A program made the position numbers and the translations under genes. From contig CALIZH010000252.1 of assembly GCA_938028585.1 (NCBI GenBank), positions 1 to 20,334 of the forward strand: a stretch of DNA of 20,334 bases. Reading direction: 5' to 3'. The notes under the pieces are model-generated. The model saw only the letters and a program-made list of their open reading frames with translations. It was not told where the DNA came from and did no database searches. Positions 6,548 to 14,908 of the stretch are shown here, in pieces; position 1 is the stretch's first letter; each line of letters opens with the position of its first letter. The DNA comes from an uncultured Actinomyces sp. (lineage in GTDB: Bacteria; Actinomycetota; Actinomycetes; Actinomycetales; Actinomycetaceae).

Positions 6548-6614
6548 GATTTTCCTTTCATGCGGCAAGTGTCGGGATCTCCCCGGGAAACGCCGCGACA
6601 GGCGGCCTTCCTCT

Positions 6615-6642
6615 AGCCTAGCGGGACTGAGCCAAACATCAA
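6615..6642 (-). promoter_or_regulatory. Putative crgA promoter
   Basis: On the minus strand TTGATG (-35, 6642-6637) and TAGGCT (-10, 6620-6615) are separated by 16 bases. They lie about 70 bases upstream of the crgA start, inside the divergent crgA/DUF881 interval. Match by eye only. Confidence 0.4.
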
Positions 6643-6711
6643 AAGCAACTGGGCGTTGCACCCTCAAACAAGGGATACTAGAGGTACGCCTATTTGCCAA
6701 CAGGAGATGAT

Positions 6712-7440
6712 GTGAAACTCTTCGGCCGACCGCTCACCCGCCCGACGGGTCGTACCCTGCGCTCGGCTCTGTCTGTTCTCATCGTTACCACGGCCTCGGG
6801 AATGCTCTTTGTCGCCAGTGCGCGCTCAAACTCGGAAACCCGTTCACAAAGCGCTGTTGATCTGGCTGGGCTTGTCGCACACCGTCAAAATGAAGTGAAA
6901 GATCTCCAAGACGGGGTTCGTAGTCTGAAAGATCAGATTGCGGGCCATGTTCCGGCAGCTGGCCAGCAGAGCAGCGATAACGTCGGTGAGCTCTCTAAAG
7001 TTCCCGTCTCGGGTCCCGGTATTACGGTGACCCTTTCAGATGCGCCCACAGACAGCATCCCGGATAACGTCAACCCCAACGATCTGGTCATTCACCAGCA
7101 GGATATTGACGATGTCATGAATGCAATGTGGGAAGGTGGCGCAGAAGCGATGACCGTCCAAGGTGTACGCATTGCCCCGCGCACAGTTGTGCGCTGCATT
7201 GGAAATGTCATTTTGGTCGGTGGGACATCCTTCTCTCCGCCCTACAAGATTTCGGCGATCGGAAATGTGAATCAGCTCCGAAATTCAGTCGAAACGAACC
7301 CTCGAGTCGTCAACTATCAGCGTTATGTGGCACGCTACGGATTGGGCTGGGAGTTGAAAACTTCAGACAAACTGGAATTTCCGGCATCAGACCAAGACCT
7401 ATCCCTTCGATACGCACAGGTGGTGAAAGAGAATGGGTGA
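6712..7440 (+). CDS. DUF881 family protein
   Basis: A 242-residue membrane-anchored protein. A basic N-terminus is followed by one hydrophobic helix at about 18-36, a heptad-like stretch (about 45-75, with repeated Glu, Lys, Leu and Gln) and the DUF881 domain. That domain is marked by GPGITVTLSDAP, LVIHQQDIDDVMNAMWEGGAEAM, QGVRIAP, GNVILVGG and PYKISAIG. It should lie outside the membrane. DUF881 proteins occur beside crgA and sortase genes across actinobacteria and resemble some sporulation-associated proteins of Firmicutes, but the biochemical role is unknown. The GTG at 6712 is chosen because AGGAG (6702-6706) is 5 bases upstream; a TTG 18 bases earlier lacks one. The end overlaps the sortase start by 8 bases, so the two are probably translated together. 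Confidence 0.9.
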   Translation: MKLFGRPLTRPTGRTLRSALSVLIVTTASGMLFVASARSNSETRSQSAVDLAGLVAHRQNEVKDLQDGVRSLKDQIAGHVPAAGQQSSDNVGELSKVPVSGPGITVTLSDAPTDSIPDNVNPNDLVIHQQDIDDVMNAMWEGGAEAMTVQGVRIAPRTVVRCIGNVILVGGTSFSPPYKISAIGNVNQLRNSVETNPRVVNYQRYVARYGLGWELKTSDKLEFPASDQDLSLRYAQVVKENG

Positions 7441-8179
7441 ACATGTGAAAGAAGCGGCTGCCCCCCGTCGCTATCGCGTCACCTTCCTCTCGGTCATCGG
7501 CGAGCTCCTCATTACGATTGCCGTCATTTTGGGGTTATTTGCCGTTTGGCAGTTGTACTGGACGACATACAAGGTAGAAGGCCCCCGCGCGCAAGCAGTC
7601 GCGGACTTCTCCAGCAAGCACCCATCGAACCGAACCCTGGGTGAGCGTCATACCGACGACCCGCCGGAGTTTACCCTGAACCCGGCAATCGATGAACTCT
7701 ACGGAGTGATCCATGTTCCTTCATGGAATTGGATGAAGATCCCCTTGGGTGAAGGCACGACGGGTAGCGTGATTGATCAGGGCTGGGCCGGCCACTACAA
7801 GGACACCGCGCAGCCCGGTCAGTTGGGTAACTTCTCGGTTGCCGCGCACCGTCGTTCGTACGGCAATTCATTCCGTTTCATTGACCTGCTCAAGGACAAT
7901 GACAAGGTTGTTGTCGAGACCGATAACGTCTATCTGGTCTACACCTACCAGTCCAATGAGATCGTTCCCGCTAGCGATGAAACCAATATCCGTGTCATTG
8001 CTCCGGTTCCCGGTGATCTTACCTTCTCGAAGCAGCCGACTGAACGTCTGATGACGATGACGACCTGTAACCCCGAGTACGGCAACTCTGAGCGTTTTAT
8101 TGTTCATCTCAAGTTGGAATCGTGGACTCCGAAGAGTACGGGTGTCCCCGCCGAACTACTTGATGAGCCCGTGGAGTAA
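7433..8179 (+). CDS. srtE: Sortase, probably class E
   Basis: Sortases are cysteine transpeptidases that cut a C-terminal sorting signal and link surface proteins to the cell wall. This one has 248 residues: a cytoplasmic basic start, one membrane helix at about 19-41, then the catalytic barrel. The triad is visible: H139 in VAAHRRSYG, C212 in MTTCNPEYG and R221 in SERFIVH. The IHVPSWNWMKIPLGEGT segment is the usual first strand. The position after crgA and DUF881, and the general sequence, suggest actinobacterial class E, which prefers LAXTG-type signals; the class call is an inference. The ATG at 7433 lies inside the end of DUF881. A GTG four codons later is an alternative start. A 50-residue membrane protein follows after 14 bases. 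Confidence 0.9.
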   Translation: MGEHVKEAAAPRRYRVTFLSVIGELLITIAVILGLFAVWQLYWTTYKVEGPRAQAVADFSSKHPSNRTLGERHTDDPPEFTLNPAIDELYGVIHVPSWNWMKIPLGEGTTGSVIDQGWAGHYKDTAQPGQLGNFSVAAHRRSYGNSFRFIDLLKDNDKVVVETDNVYLVYTYQSNEIVPASDETNIRVIAPVPGDLTFSKQPTERLMTMTTCNPEYGNSERFIVHLKLESWTPKSTGVPAELLDEPVE

Positions 8180-8193
8180 GGAAGGAATTCACT

Positions 8194-8346
8194 ATGTACG
8201 GATGGTTTTTCCGCCACCTTCCGGGACCCACGTGGTTCCGAGTTTTCTTGTGCTTGGTGATTGCCGCCTTCGCTGTCGCCGTGCTTTTTGCCTATGTCTA
8301 CCCATGGGCAGAGCGTTTCTTTGGCTTGGGTGGCGCTGCGGTCTGA
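8194..8346 (+). CDS. 50-residue single-helix membrane protein
   Basis: A short frame beginning MYGWFFRHLPGPTW and ending at TGA 8344-8346. One hydrophobic helix (about 16-37) is flanked by aromatic and basic residues, with YPWAERF just after it. AAGGAAGG about 7-8 bases before the ATG and a 14-base gap from the sortase stop make it a probable third gene of the DUF881-sortase operon. A short protein with an RHLPGPTW-like start is, from memory, common at this position in actinobacteria. Its function is unknown. Confidence 0.8.
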   Translation: MYGWFFRHLPGPTWFRVFLCLVIAAFAVAVLFAYVYPWAERFFGLGGAAV

Positions 8347-8367
8347 TTGACCGAAAATGAGCATAGA

Positions 8368-8396
8368 GTGGGGGGCCGGCATTGCCGGCCCCCCAC
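8368..8396. terminator. GC-rich perfect hairpin after the sortase operon
   Basis: GTGGGGGGCCGGC (8368-8380) pairs perfectly with its reverse complement (8384-8396) across an ATT loop, 21 bases after the small membrane protein stop. The high GC stem strongly suggests a terminator. It may also stop transcripts arriving from pknB on the other strand. Confidence 0.8.
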
Positions 8397-8429
8397 AGTG
8401 TATTCAGTTCAGATTGTCTGCCCTTCGGG

Positions 8430-8472
8430 CGAGGCCGTGAGCAGACTCTATGTCAGTCTGAAGCGGGCCTCG
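8430..8472 (-). terminator. Two-tier inverted repeat downstream of pknB
   Basis: CGAGGCC (8430-8436) pairs with GGCCTCG (8466-8472), and inside it CAGACT (8442-8447) pairs with AGTCTG (8455-8460). It starts 8 bases past the pknB stop on the minus strand, so it is a likely end of the seven-gene operon. Confidence 0.5.
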
Positions 8473-8479
8473 TGAGCCT

Positions 8480-10477
8480 TTAGTGGCCTGAGGGGCTGGG
8501 GGAGGCCGAAGACCCACCCTGTGACACGTAGAGAGTGATGGAGCTGCCCTGTCGCACCGCAGAACCTTCACTGGGCGTTACGCTGGTGACAACACCGGCA
8601 GCTGCGTTACGGTCGGGCATCTGGATGACAGTCACGCGCAATCCCAAAGCCTCAAGCTGAGAGGCAACCTCGGTGTAGTTTGCGCCCGTCAGGTTCTGAG
8701 GAACGGTGATGTTACCCGAAGCGATGTTCAGGGCGACAGTATCACCGCGCTTGGCCTCGGAACCCACAGCCGGGGAAGTCGAGACGACACGGCCCTGCTG
8801 GGCACCGCCCTCATCGACGGTATTGACGTTTCCAACCGACAGACCTGCCTGGGTCAGTGCGGTACGAGCCTGATCCTGGCTCATGCCAGTGACATCGGGG
8901 ATCGTCACCTTTTCAGAGCCAGAGGACACGTAACCGGTAATGGTTGATCCGGCACGAACCTTCGAGCCTGCAGAAGGACTGACGCGTGCAATCTTGCCGC
9001 TTTCGACCGAATCGGAGGCTTCCTTCTGGTCGGACAGAGTCCACTTCAAGCCCAAAGCTTCAACAGTTTGCTGAGCCTGCGTTGGGGTCATACCGACAAG
9101 ATTGTCCGGCAGAGTGATAGAGGCGGGGCCCGAAGAAATCGTTGCAATTACTCGGGAACCGGGCTTTGCAGCGGTTCCGGCCTTCGGATCGGTTGAAACA
9201 ACGGAACCGGCAGGAACACTGTCAGAAGCAACCTGCTCGTTCGCAACAGCCCACTCGAAGCCCTTATCCGTTATAGTCTTCATCGCCTCGGCCTGGGTCT
9301 GACCAACAACGTTGGGAACTTCTGTCGTCGAATCGGTGCGAGTATGCGTCAGGAAAAGCCATGCGATACCAATAAGCGCGACCAGGACAACACCGATGAT
9401 TCCCGCGATCAGAGCTGCAGGGCGCTTCTTTTCGTCCTCTTGCTCCTCATCATTTTGACGAACTGCAGTTGCTGCAGCCCCACGAGGTCGGATTTGGGTT
9501 TCTTGGGCCTCGGAAGGTGAGGAGGCTGCGGGGAATGCGGGAGGAGCGGTAACGGCGGGAAGCGTCTGCGTCGCCTGAGTCGTCCACACCGCGGTGTCGG
9601 GCGCGTTCACATGAGAGCCATGAGCCGCGCGCAGAAGGTCAGCCTTCATTGCAGCCGCTGAAGAATAGCGATCATCGGGGTTCTTAGCCAGAGCCTTCAT
9701 GACGACGCGGTCCATTTCCGGCGGAACATCGGGCGCGATCGAGGAAGGCAGAGGCGGCAGAGTCTGCACGTGCTGGTAGGCGACGGCTACCGCAGAATCT
9801 CCGGTAAATGGCGGTTTCCCAGTGAGAAGTTCAAAGAGTAGGACACCCGTTGAGTACAGATCTGAGCGTGCATCCACAGGCTTACCCTGAGCCTGCTCGG
9901 GGGAAAGATATTGAGCGGTGCCAACGACTGCGTTCGTCTGCGTCATTGTCGCCTGGGAATCGGCGATTGCGCGGGCAATACCGAAGTCCATGACCTTGAC
10001 TTCGCCCTTGGAAGTCAGCATGACGTTGCCGGGCTTGATGTCGCGGTGGACCAGGCCAGCAGAATGCGAGTACTCCAGCGCAGAGAGAACGCCGGCAACA
10101 ATGTCGACGACCTCGGGAATAGGGAAGGGGCCCGCATCGTCAGAGAGAAGGTCCTTCAGCGGACGCCCATCAACGTATTCCATGACGATGTAAGGAATTG
10201 ACACTCGACGTCCATCGGGAAGGATGGTTGGCTCTTCGCCGGTGTCGTAGACCGCAACGATGTTTGGATGATTGAGCGAAGCCGCGGACTGGGCCTCACG
10301 ACGGAAGCGCGCCTGGAAGACGGAATCCATCGCCAAGTCGGTGCGGAGAGTCTTAATTGCAACGATTCGCGACAGACGCTTGTCGAATCCGAGGTGAACT
10401 TCGGCCATTCCGCCGCGCCCGATGAGCGAGCGCACCTCGTAGCGTCCCCCTAGAACTCGAGGGGCGGATTCTGCCAT
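8480..10477 (-). CDS. pknB: Serine/threonine protein kinase PknB with four PASTA domains
   Basis: A 665-residue transmembrane kinase. The kinase domain spans about 9-285 with the glycine loop GRGGMAEVHLG, catalytic lysine K42, HRD at 144-146, DFG at 164-166 and a Thr-rich activation loop before GTAQYLSPEQ. A Pro/Ala-rich, then acidic juxtamembrane stretch leads to one membrane helix at about 353-377. Four PASTA repeats follow outside the cell (about 385-451, 452-521, 522-588, 589-655), ending in a Ser/Pro tail. PASTA domains bind muropeptides or lipid II and couple wall synthesis to phosphorylation of growth and division proteins. The ATG at 10477 is chosen because AGGAGG lies 7 bases upstream, inside the end of pknA. 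It overlaps pknA by 28 bases and is the last gene of the operon. PstP is its expected antagonist. Confidence 0.96.
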   Translation of the reverse strand: MAESAPRVLGGRYEVRSLIGRGGMAEVHLGFDKRLSRIVAIKTLRTDLAMDSVFQARFRREAQSAASLNHPNIVAVYDTGEEPTILPDGRRVSIPYIVMEYVDGRPLKDLLSDDAGPFPIPEVVDIVAGVLSALEYSHSAGLVHRDIKPGNVMLTSKGEVKVMDFGIARAIADSQATMTQTNAVVGTAQYLSPEQAQGKPVDARSDLYSTGVLLFELLTGKPPFTGDSAVAVAYQHVQTLPPLPSSIAPDVPPEMDRVVMKALAKNPDDRYSSAAAMKADLLRAAHGSHVNAPDTAVWTTQATQTLPAVTAPPAFPAASSPSEAQETQIRPRGAAATAVRQNDEEQEDEKKRPAALIAGIIGVVLVALIGIAWLFLTHTRTDSTTEVPNVVGQTQAEAMKTITDKGFEWAVANEQVASDSVPAGSVVSTDPKAGTAAKPGSRVIATISSGPASITLPDNLVGMTPTQAQQTVEALGLKWTLSDQKEASDSVESGKIARVSPSAGSKVRAGSTITGYVSSGSEKVTIPDVTGMSQDQARTALTQAGLSVGNVNTVDEGGAQQGRVVSTSPAVGSEAKRGDTVALNIASGNITVPQNLTGANYTEVASQLEALGLRVTVIQMPDRNAAAGVVTSVTPSEGSAVRQGSSITLYVSQGGSSASPSPSGH

Positions 10478-12039
10478 GTCGAAACCTCCTGATTGAGTGA
10501 GACGTCTGCACTTGTCCTGTGCAGGAGCGACCCTAATCTGTTGTGGATAGTAGCAACCGCAATTAAGAAAATTGTGAGAGAGATCAGGAAGATGACCAGC
10601 CATTTTCCAATTTGCTCACTGCGGCTTGGCTCCGGCGCCACAACAGAACGATTGTAGCGAGTCTTTGCGGGAGCGCTCGTGAGGATTGTTCCGTTCTCTT
10701 CCGTGATCGCATGCCAGCGGAAAAGCGCGGGGTTGATTCTTGTGGTCTGAGCAGGCCGTTTCGGACGCTGCGGGCTGGTAGGAGCCTTGCGCGCCGAGGC
10801 CTCGGGCGCGGGGGTGTGCAGCGCAGGAGCTGTGCTGCGGCTTTGCGCTCTGCGCCCTGGTCCTGCGCCTTGTCCTTCCCTTCGCGAGGCCGTAGAAATA
10901 CGGGAGGAGAGGGAAGGGCGCGATGGGGAATCCTTGTGCGAGGCCTCGGGCGTGCGCGTCGGAGTCACAGGGCGGGCTGCCAGCGAAGGCTGTGCTGCCT
11001 GTGCATCGAAATCGACGGGCTCAAGCATGTCCTCGGGAAGGGAACGACGGTGTGTGTGGCGAATCGGCGCACCGCGTCGAGCCACGGGGTTGACGCGAGT
11101 TTCGACTGCGGGTTCACCCGGAGTCGGTGGAGCACCGTGCTGCGGAGCTGGAACGGTTGGAGCAGGGAGCGGACGTGCCTGAAGGGAAACGCCCATCTCG
11201 CTGGCTGCCGCAACCAGTTCACGAACAAGTGCAGAGCCCGATGCGGGACGCTGCTGTGGATCTTTATCCAACAAGCGGTAGATCACTTGAGCGAGGGGAG
11301 CGGGAACCGTGTCCGGAAGCGCGGGAACGGGTTCATTGACGTGGGCGAAGGCAATATCGACCTGGGACTTCCCGGTGAAAGGACGAACTCCGGCCGCGGC
11401 CTCGTAGGCAATGACACCGAGAGCGTAAAGGTCGCCCAGTGAGGTTGCCTTCTCTCCCATTGCCTGCTCGGGGGGAAGGTACTGGGCGGTTCCCATCACC
11501 ATGCCATCGGCGGTCAGATCGATCTGCGAATCTGTGCGAGAAATACCAAAGTCCGTCAGCTTAACCATGCCGTCGGGTCGGATGAGTACGTTTGCGGGCT
11601 TGATATCGCGATGGACGACACCTGCTTGAGCTGCGGCGCCCAAAGCCATCGCAATCTGCATGAGAATGGGCATGAGGTATTCGGGAGCCAAAGACTGGCC
11701 GCCGCGCAGGTAATCGGTCAAAGGGCGTCCTTCGACCAGCTCCATAATGATCCAGCCGCGACCGTTTTCTTCGCCCGAATCCAAGACATTTGCGATATTT
11801 GGATGCTCAACGCTCATCGCGTTACGCGCTTCAATGCGCAAGCGGGAGAGCGAAAGTTCCTGCCCGGATAACTCGGGACGCAAGACCTTCGCAGCAAGAA
11901 TGCGGCCGGTAACGCGATCTCGTGCTTTCCAGACCTCGCCCATTCCTCCTTGAGCAATGAGGGAAAGCAGCAGATACCTGCCGCCCAGGACTCGCCCGGC
12001 CAGCTGGTTTGGTGCCCGTGTTGGTTTGGGATCGCTCAC
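10450..12039 (-). CDS. pknA: Serine/threonine protein kinase PknA
   Basis: A 529-residue kinase with catalytic domain at about 15-280: AQGGMGEVWKA loop, K51, HRD at 143-145, DFG at 163-165 and GTAQYLPPEQ. A long linker of nearly 200 residues, rich in Pro, Ala, Ser and Arg and probably disordered, precedes one membrane helix at about 479-498. Only about 30 residues remain outside and there is no PASTA domain, as in mycobacterial PknA. That kinase phosphorylates division and wall-synthesis proteins and cross-activates with PknB. The start is a GTG at 12039 that overlaps the pbpA stop by 4 bases, with AGGAGG upstream. Its 3' end contains the pknB ribosome-binding site, so pknB translation is probably coupled. 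Confidence 0.94.
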   Translation of the reverse strand: MSDPKPTRAPNQLAGRVLGGRYLLLSLIAQGGMGEVWKARDRVTGRILAAKVLRPELSGQELSLSRLRIEARNAMSVEHPNIANVLDSGEENGRGWIIMELVEGRPLTDYLRGGQSLAPEYLMPILMQIAMALGAAAQAGVVHRDIKPANVLIRPDGMVKLTDFGISRTDSQIDLTADGMVMGTAQYLPPEQAMGEKATSLGDLYALGVIAYEAAAGVRPFTGKSQVDIAFAHVNEPVPALPDTVPAPLAQVIYRLLDKDPQQRPASGSALVRELVAAASEMGVSLQARPLPAPTVPAPQHGAPPTPGEPAVETRVNPVARRGAPIRHTHRRSLPEDMLEPVDFDAQAAQPSLAARPVTPTRTPEASHKDSPSRPSLSSRISTASRREGQGAGPGRRAQSRSTAPALHTPAPEASARKAPTSPQRPKRPAQTTRINPALFRWHAITEENGTILTSAPAKTRYNRSVVAPEPSRSEQIGKWLVIFLISLTIFLIAVATIHNRLGSLLHRTSADVSLNQEVSTWQNPPLEF

Positions 12040-13493
12040 TTCAGACCCTCCTGGAGAAGTGCACGTGCGATGGGGCCCGCATCGGTTCCACCGTGCGGGA
12101 CGGGATGGGATTCATCGCCCTCAACAAGTACCGCGAAGGCGATCTGCGGATTATCAGCGGGGGCGAAGCCAACTGCCCAGGCATTTGCGCGACCGGAGCC
12201 ATCGCCTACTTCAGCGGTACCGGTCTTGGCTGCAACGGAAACTCCCGGAATTGCCATGGAGGTTCCGGTTCCATAGGGCTGGGAGACAACGCCGGTCATC
12301 ATTTGCGTCATTTGGGAAGAGATCTCGGGGGTGATCTTCTGGCCCACGCGGATTGGTGAGGTTTGCGATTGAACCTGAAGATCAGAATCAACGATCTGAG
12401 AAATCAGGTAGGGACGCATCATTGTTCCCTTATTGGCAATGGTCTGTGCGATCATCGCCATTTCCATAGGAGTGACCTTGACCGAGTACTGGCCGATTGC
12501 GCTCATCGCCAGCTGCGCAGAATCCGTTGAATCCGGGAATTGAGAAGGGGTGACACTGAGCGGAATCTTTTGGGAGGTTCCGAACTCAAAACGGTTTGTC
12601 ACATCTGCCAAATCCGTGTGTGTCAGTTTCTCGCTGGCCAGGACAAAGGTTGTGTTGCACGAACGCGCAAAGGCTTCAGAAAGGGTTGGGTGTCCGTTGC
12701 CGCATTCGGCTGATTCAATATTTGACACCGAGGTGGCCGTTCCGGGAAGCGTGGTTGAGACGGGGGAGTCCATCTCTGTTTCCGGAGTGACCACGCCCTT
12801 TTCAAGAAGCGCAATGGTTGTCAAGATCTTGAAGGTCGATCCGGGTGCGTACAAGTCGCCTGCGATCGCTCGGTTGTACAGGGGCTTAGAGGGATCGTTA
12901 ATGAGATTCGTGTAAGCGGTATTGGCTTCCTGCGAATCGAAGACCGCCAGCGAATTGGGGTCGTAGGAAGGTGAAGAATACATCGCCAAGACCGCACCGG
13001 TCTTTGCATCCAGAGCAACAACTGCGCCCTTGCGATTCCCCAGTTTCTCAGCTGCGATCTTTTGCATCTCCGGGTTGAGCGTCAAAACAACGCCACCACC
13101 TTGGCGGTTTTGCCCGGTGAAAAGATTACGGAAGCGCTGGGCAAGAAGAACCTGAGACTGCCCATCCAAAATGTCTTCAGCCGCTGCTTCCATCCCAGTA
13201 GATTGAGAGAAAGCCGCAGAGAAGTAGCCCGTTGTCTGAGCGTAGAGGGGACCCTGGGCATAGGAACGCTGGTAGCGCGAAGAATCCTCGATCTTCTTTG
13301 AAGAAGCGATGGCTTCTCCAGCAACGATGATGGGACCGCGGTCAACTTCGGCGGCATGAAGGATGGTTCGCTGATTGCGTCCATCGGCATTGAGAGATGG
13401 TGCCTGAATGACCTGATTATTCGTCACAATCAGACCAAGGGCCGCAAACATCATCAAAACGACGACGAAAAGACGGCGAATCTGGGTATTCAC
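12036..13493 (-). CDS. pbpA: Penicillin-binding protein PbpA (class B transpeptidase)
   Basis: A 485-residue D,D-transpeptidase that cross-links peptidoglycan outside the membrane. It has an N-terminal anchor helix at about 7-24, a PBP-dimer-type region and the transpeptidase domain with the three penicillin-binding motifs: active serine in S219TFK, SCN at 278-280 and KTG at 423-425. The upstream VVALDAKTGAVLAMYSSPSYDPN stretch is split here into VVALDAKTGAVLA and SSPSYDPN, both typical. The start is a GTG at 13493 with GGGAGGT upstream, overlapping the rodA stop by 4 bases. Next to a SEDS protein it should form the usual glycosyltransferase-transpeptidase pair, RodA-PbpA, active in septal or lateral wall growth and controlled by the adjacent kinases. 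Confidence 0.95.
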   Translation of the reverse strand: MNTQIRRLFVVVLMMFAALGLIVTNNQVIQAPSLNADGRNQRTILHAAEVDRGPIIVAGEAIASSKKIEDSSRYQRSYAQGPLYAQTTGYFSAAFSQSTGMEAAAEDILDGQSQVLLAQRFRNLFTGQNRQGGGVVLTLNPEMQKIAAEKLGNRKGAVVALDAKTGAVLAMYSSPSYDPNSLAVFDSQEANTAYTNLINDPSKPLYNRAIAGDLYAPGSTFKILTTIALLEKGVVTPETEMDSPVSTTLPGTATSVSNIESAECGNGHPTLSEAFARSCNTTFVLASEKLTHTDLADVTNRFEFGTSQKIPLSVTPSQFPDSTDSAQLAMSAIGQYSVKVTPMEMAMIAQTIANKGTMMRPYLISQIVDSDLQVQSQTSPIRVGQKITPEISSQMTQMMTGVVSQPYGTGTSMAIPGVSVAAKTGTAEVGDGSGRANAWAVGFAPADNPQIAFAVLVEGDESHPVPHGGTDAGPIARALLQEGLK

Positions 13494-14908
13494 AGGTGAC
13501 CTCCCGCGTGTTCGGGGGTGTGACGCTTCTTGGCATCAACAACGGGGAGATTGCCCGAGGTCCAGGTTGAGGGCGCAGAAGGACGACGTGAAGCATCCGA
13601 TACGCGGATGAGAAGAGCAACAGCCAGCCATGAGGAGACCATCGAAGAGCCACCGGCAGCCAAGAAAGGAGCGGTCAGGCCGGTAAGTGGAATCAGTCGG
13701 GTGATGCCACCCAAAACCACGAAAATCTGGATGGCGAAGGAGAAGCTCAGACCCGTGGCAAGAAGCTTCCCGAAGCCGTCGCGCACGCCGATTGCCGCGC
13801 GCATGCCTCGTTCAATAAGAATCAAGTACAGGACCAAAATCGCCGCAAGTCCAGTAATTCCAAGCTCTTCGGCGAAAGAAGAGAGGATGAAGTCCGAGTT
13901 GGCCAGGGGGACAAGCTGGGGATAGCCGCGACCCCAGCCCGTTCCCAATAGCCCGCCCGAGGCCTGGCCGAAGAGGCCTTGGACCAGCTGGTAAGAGCCG
14001 CCGGCTTGAGCGTTGTAGACCTCGGGATCAAGGGCGTTGAGCCAGACCGAGAAGCGAGCACGAACGTGGCTGAAGGTGCTGATGGCGACAAGAACCGCAG
14101 GGACGAACATGAGGAAGCCAATGACCAGCCAAGAGACACGATTTGTGGCGACATACAGGGTCGCAACAAAAAGGCCGAAGAAGAGCAGCGAGGTCCCCAG
14201 ATCCCGTTGAAGAACCAGGATGGCTACTCCCACAAGCCACACGACCAAGATTGGTCCAAGGTCGCGAGCGCGGGGCATCCGCATGCCCAGAACCTTGGGG
14301 CCGCCAATCGCGAGATTATCGCGATTGTTCACTAAGTAACCCGCGAAGAAGATTGCCAGCGTGATCTTGACGAGCTCACCGGGCTGCATTGAGAGCGGTC
14401 CGAGGCTGATCCACACGCGTGCACCATAAGTTTCCTTACCCAGTCCGGGAATCATCGGAAGAAGGAGCAGGACAAGCGAAAGCAGGCCAAAAGTGTAGGT
14501 GTAGCGACGCAGGATCCGGTGGTCGCGAATCACAACCAAAATGACTGCGGCCAACGCAATTGCAATGCCGACGAACATCATTTGACGCATGCCGACCGTA
14601 TTCATGCCCAGCGCGTGCAATGAGAGGTCAATACGGTAAATCATCGCCAAACCCATGCCGGTGAGCGCAACAGCGACCGGCAAAATAACGGGATCAGCGT
14701 AGGGAGCCAAGAAGTGGACTCCGATTTCGGCAAGGATTGCGATGGTAAGCAAAATTCCGATGTGAAGTCCGAGGTTTGCCGGGGGCTCGCCCGTCCGGTT
14801 GATACTGGTGATGACATAGCCACCAATGCCGACGGCTAGCGCTAGGAGCATAAGGACAAGCTCAAGAAAACGTCGGGGACGAACGGGGTTAATGGACACG
14901 GTTGCCAT
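13490..14908 (-). CDS. rodA: SEDS-family peptidoglycan glycosyltransferase (RodA/FtsW)
   Basis: A 472-residue polytopic membrane protein with about ten to twelve hydrophobic segments and a cytoplasmic basic start. SEDS marks are GARVWISLGPLSMQPGEL (the conserved Gln-Pro-Gly-Glu turn), GTGWGRGYPQLVPLANSDFI with FAEELG after it, and GLTAPFLAAGGSS near the end. SEDS proteins polymerise lipid II into glycan strands together with a class B PBP, here the next gene. The ATG at 14908 overlaps the pstP stop by one base (TAATG). Gene order matches the M. tuberculosis rodA locus, so I use rodA rather than ftsW; sequence alone does not decide between them. Confidence 0.94.
   Translation of the reverse strand: MATVSINPVRPRRFLELVLMLLALAVGIGGYVITSINRTGEPPANLGLHIGILLTIAILAEIGVHFLAPYADPVILPVAVALTGMGLAMIYRIDLSLHALGMNTVGMRQMMFVGIAIALAAVILVVIRDHRILRRYTYTFGLLSLVLLLLPMIPGLGKETYGARVWISLGPLSMQPGELVKITLAIFFAGYLVNNRDNLAIGGPKVLGMRMPRARDLGPILVVWLVGVAILVLQRDLGTSLLFFGLFVATLYVATNRVSWLVIGFLMFVPAVLVAISTFSHVRARFSVWLNALDPEVYNAQAGGSYQLVQGLFGQASGGLLGTGWGRGYPQLVPLANSDFILSSFAEELGITGLAAILVLYLILIERGMRAAIGVRDGFGKLLATGLSFSFAIQIFVVLGGITRLIPLTGLTAPFLAAGGSSMVSSWLAVALLIRVSDASRRPSAPSTWTSGNLPVVDAKKRHTPEHAGGHL

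Noticed and set aside
6656..6681. TTGCAC and TACTAG as a DUF881 promoter
   Set aside because: The spacing is only 14 bases, too short for a normal sigma-70-type promoter.
8860..9320. Repeated segments in pknB as a DNA repeat array
   Set aside because: They are the four PASTA domains at protein level; the DNA copies are diverged and there is no CRISPR-like spacing.
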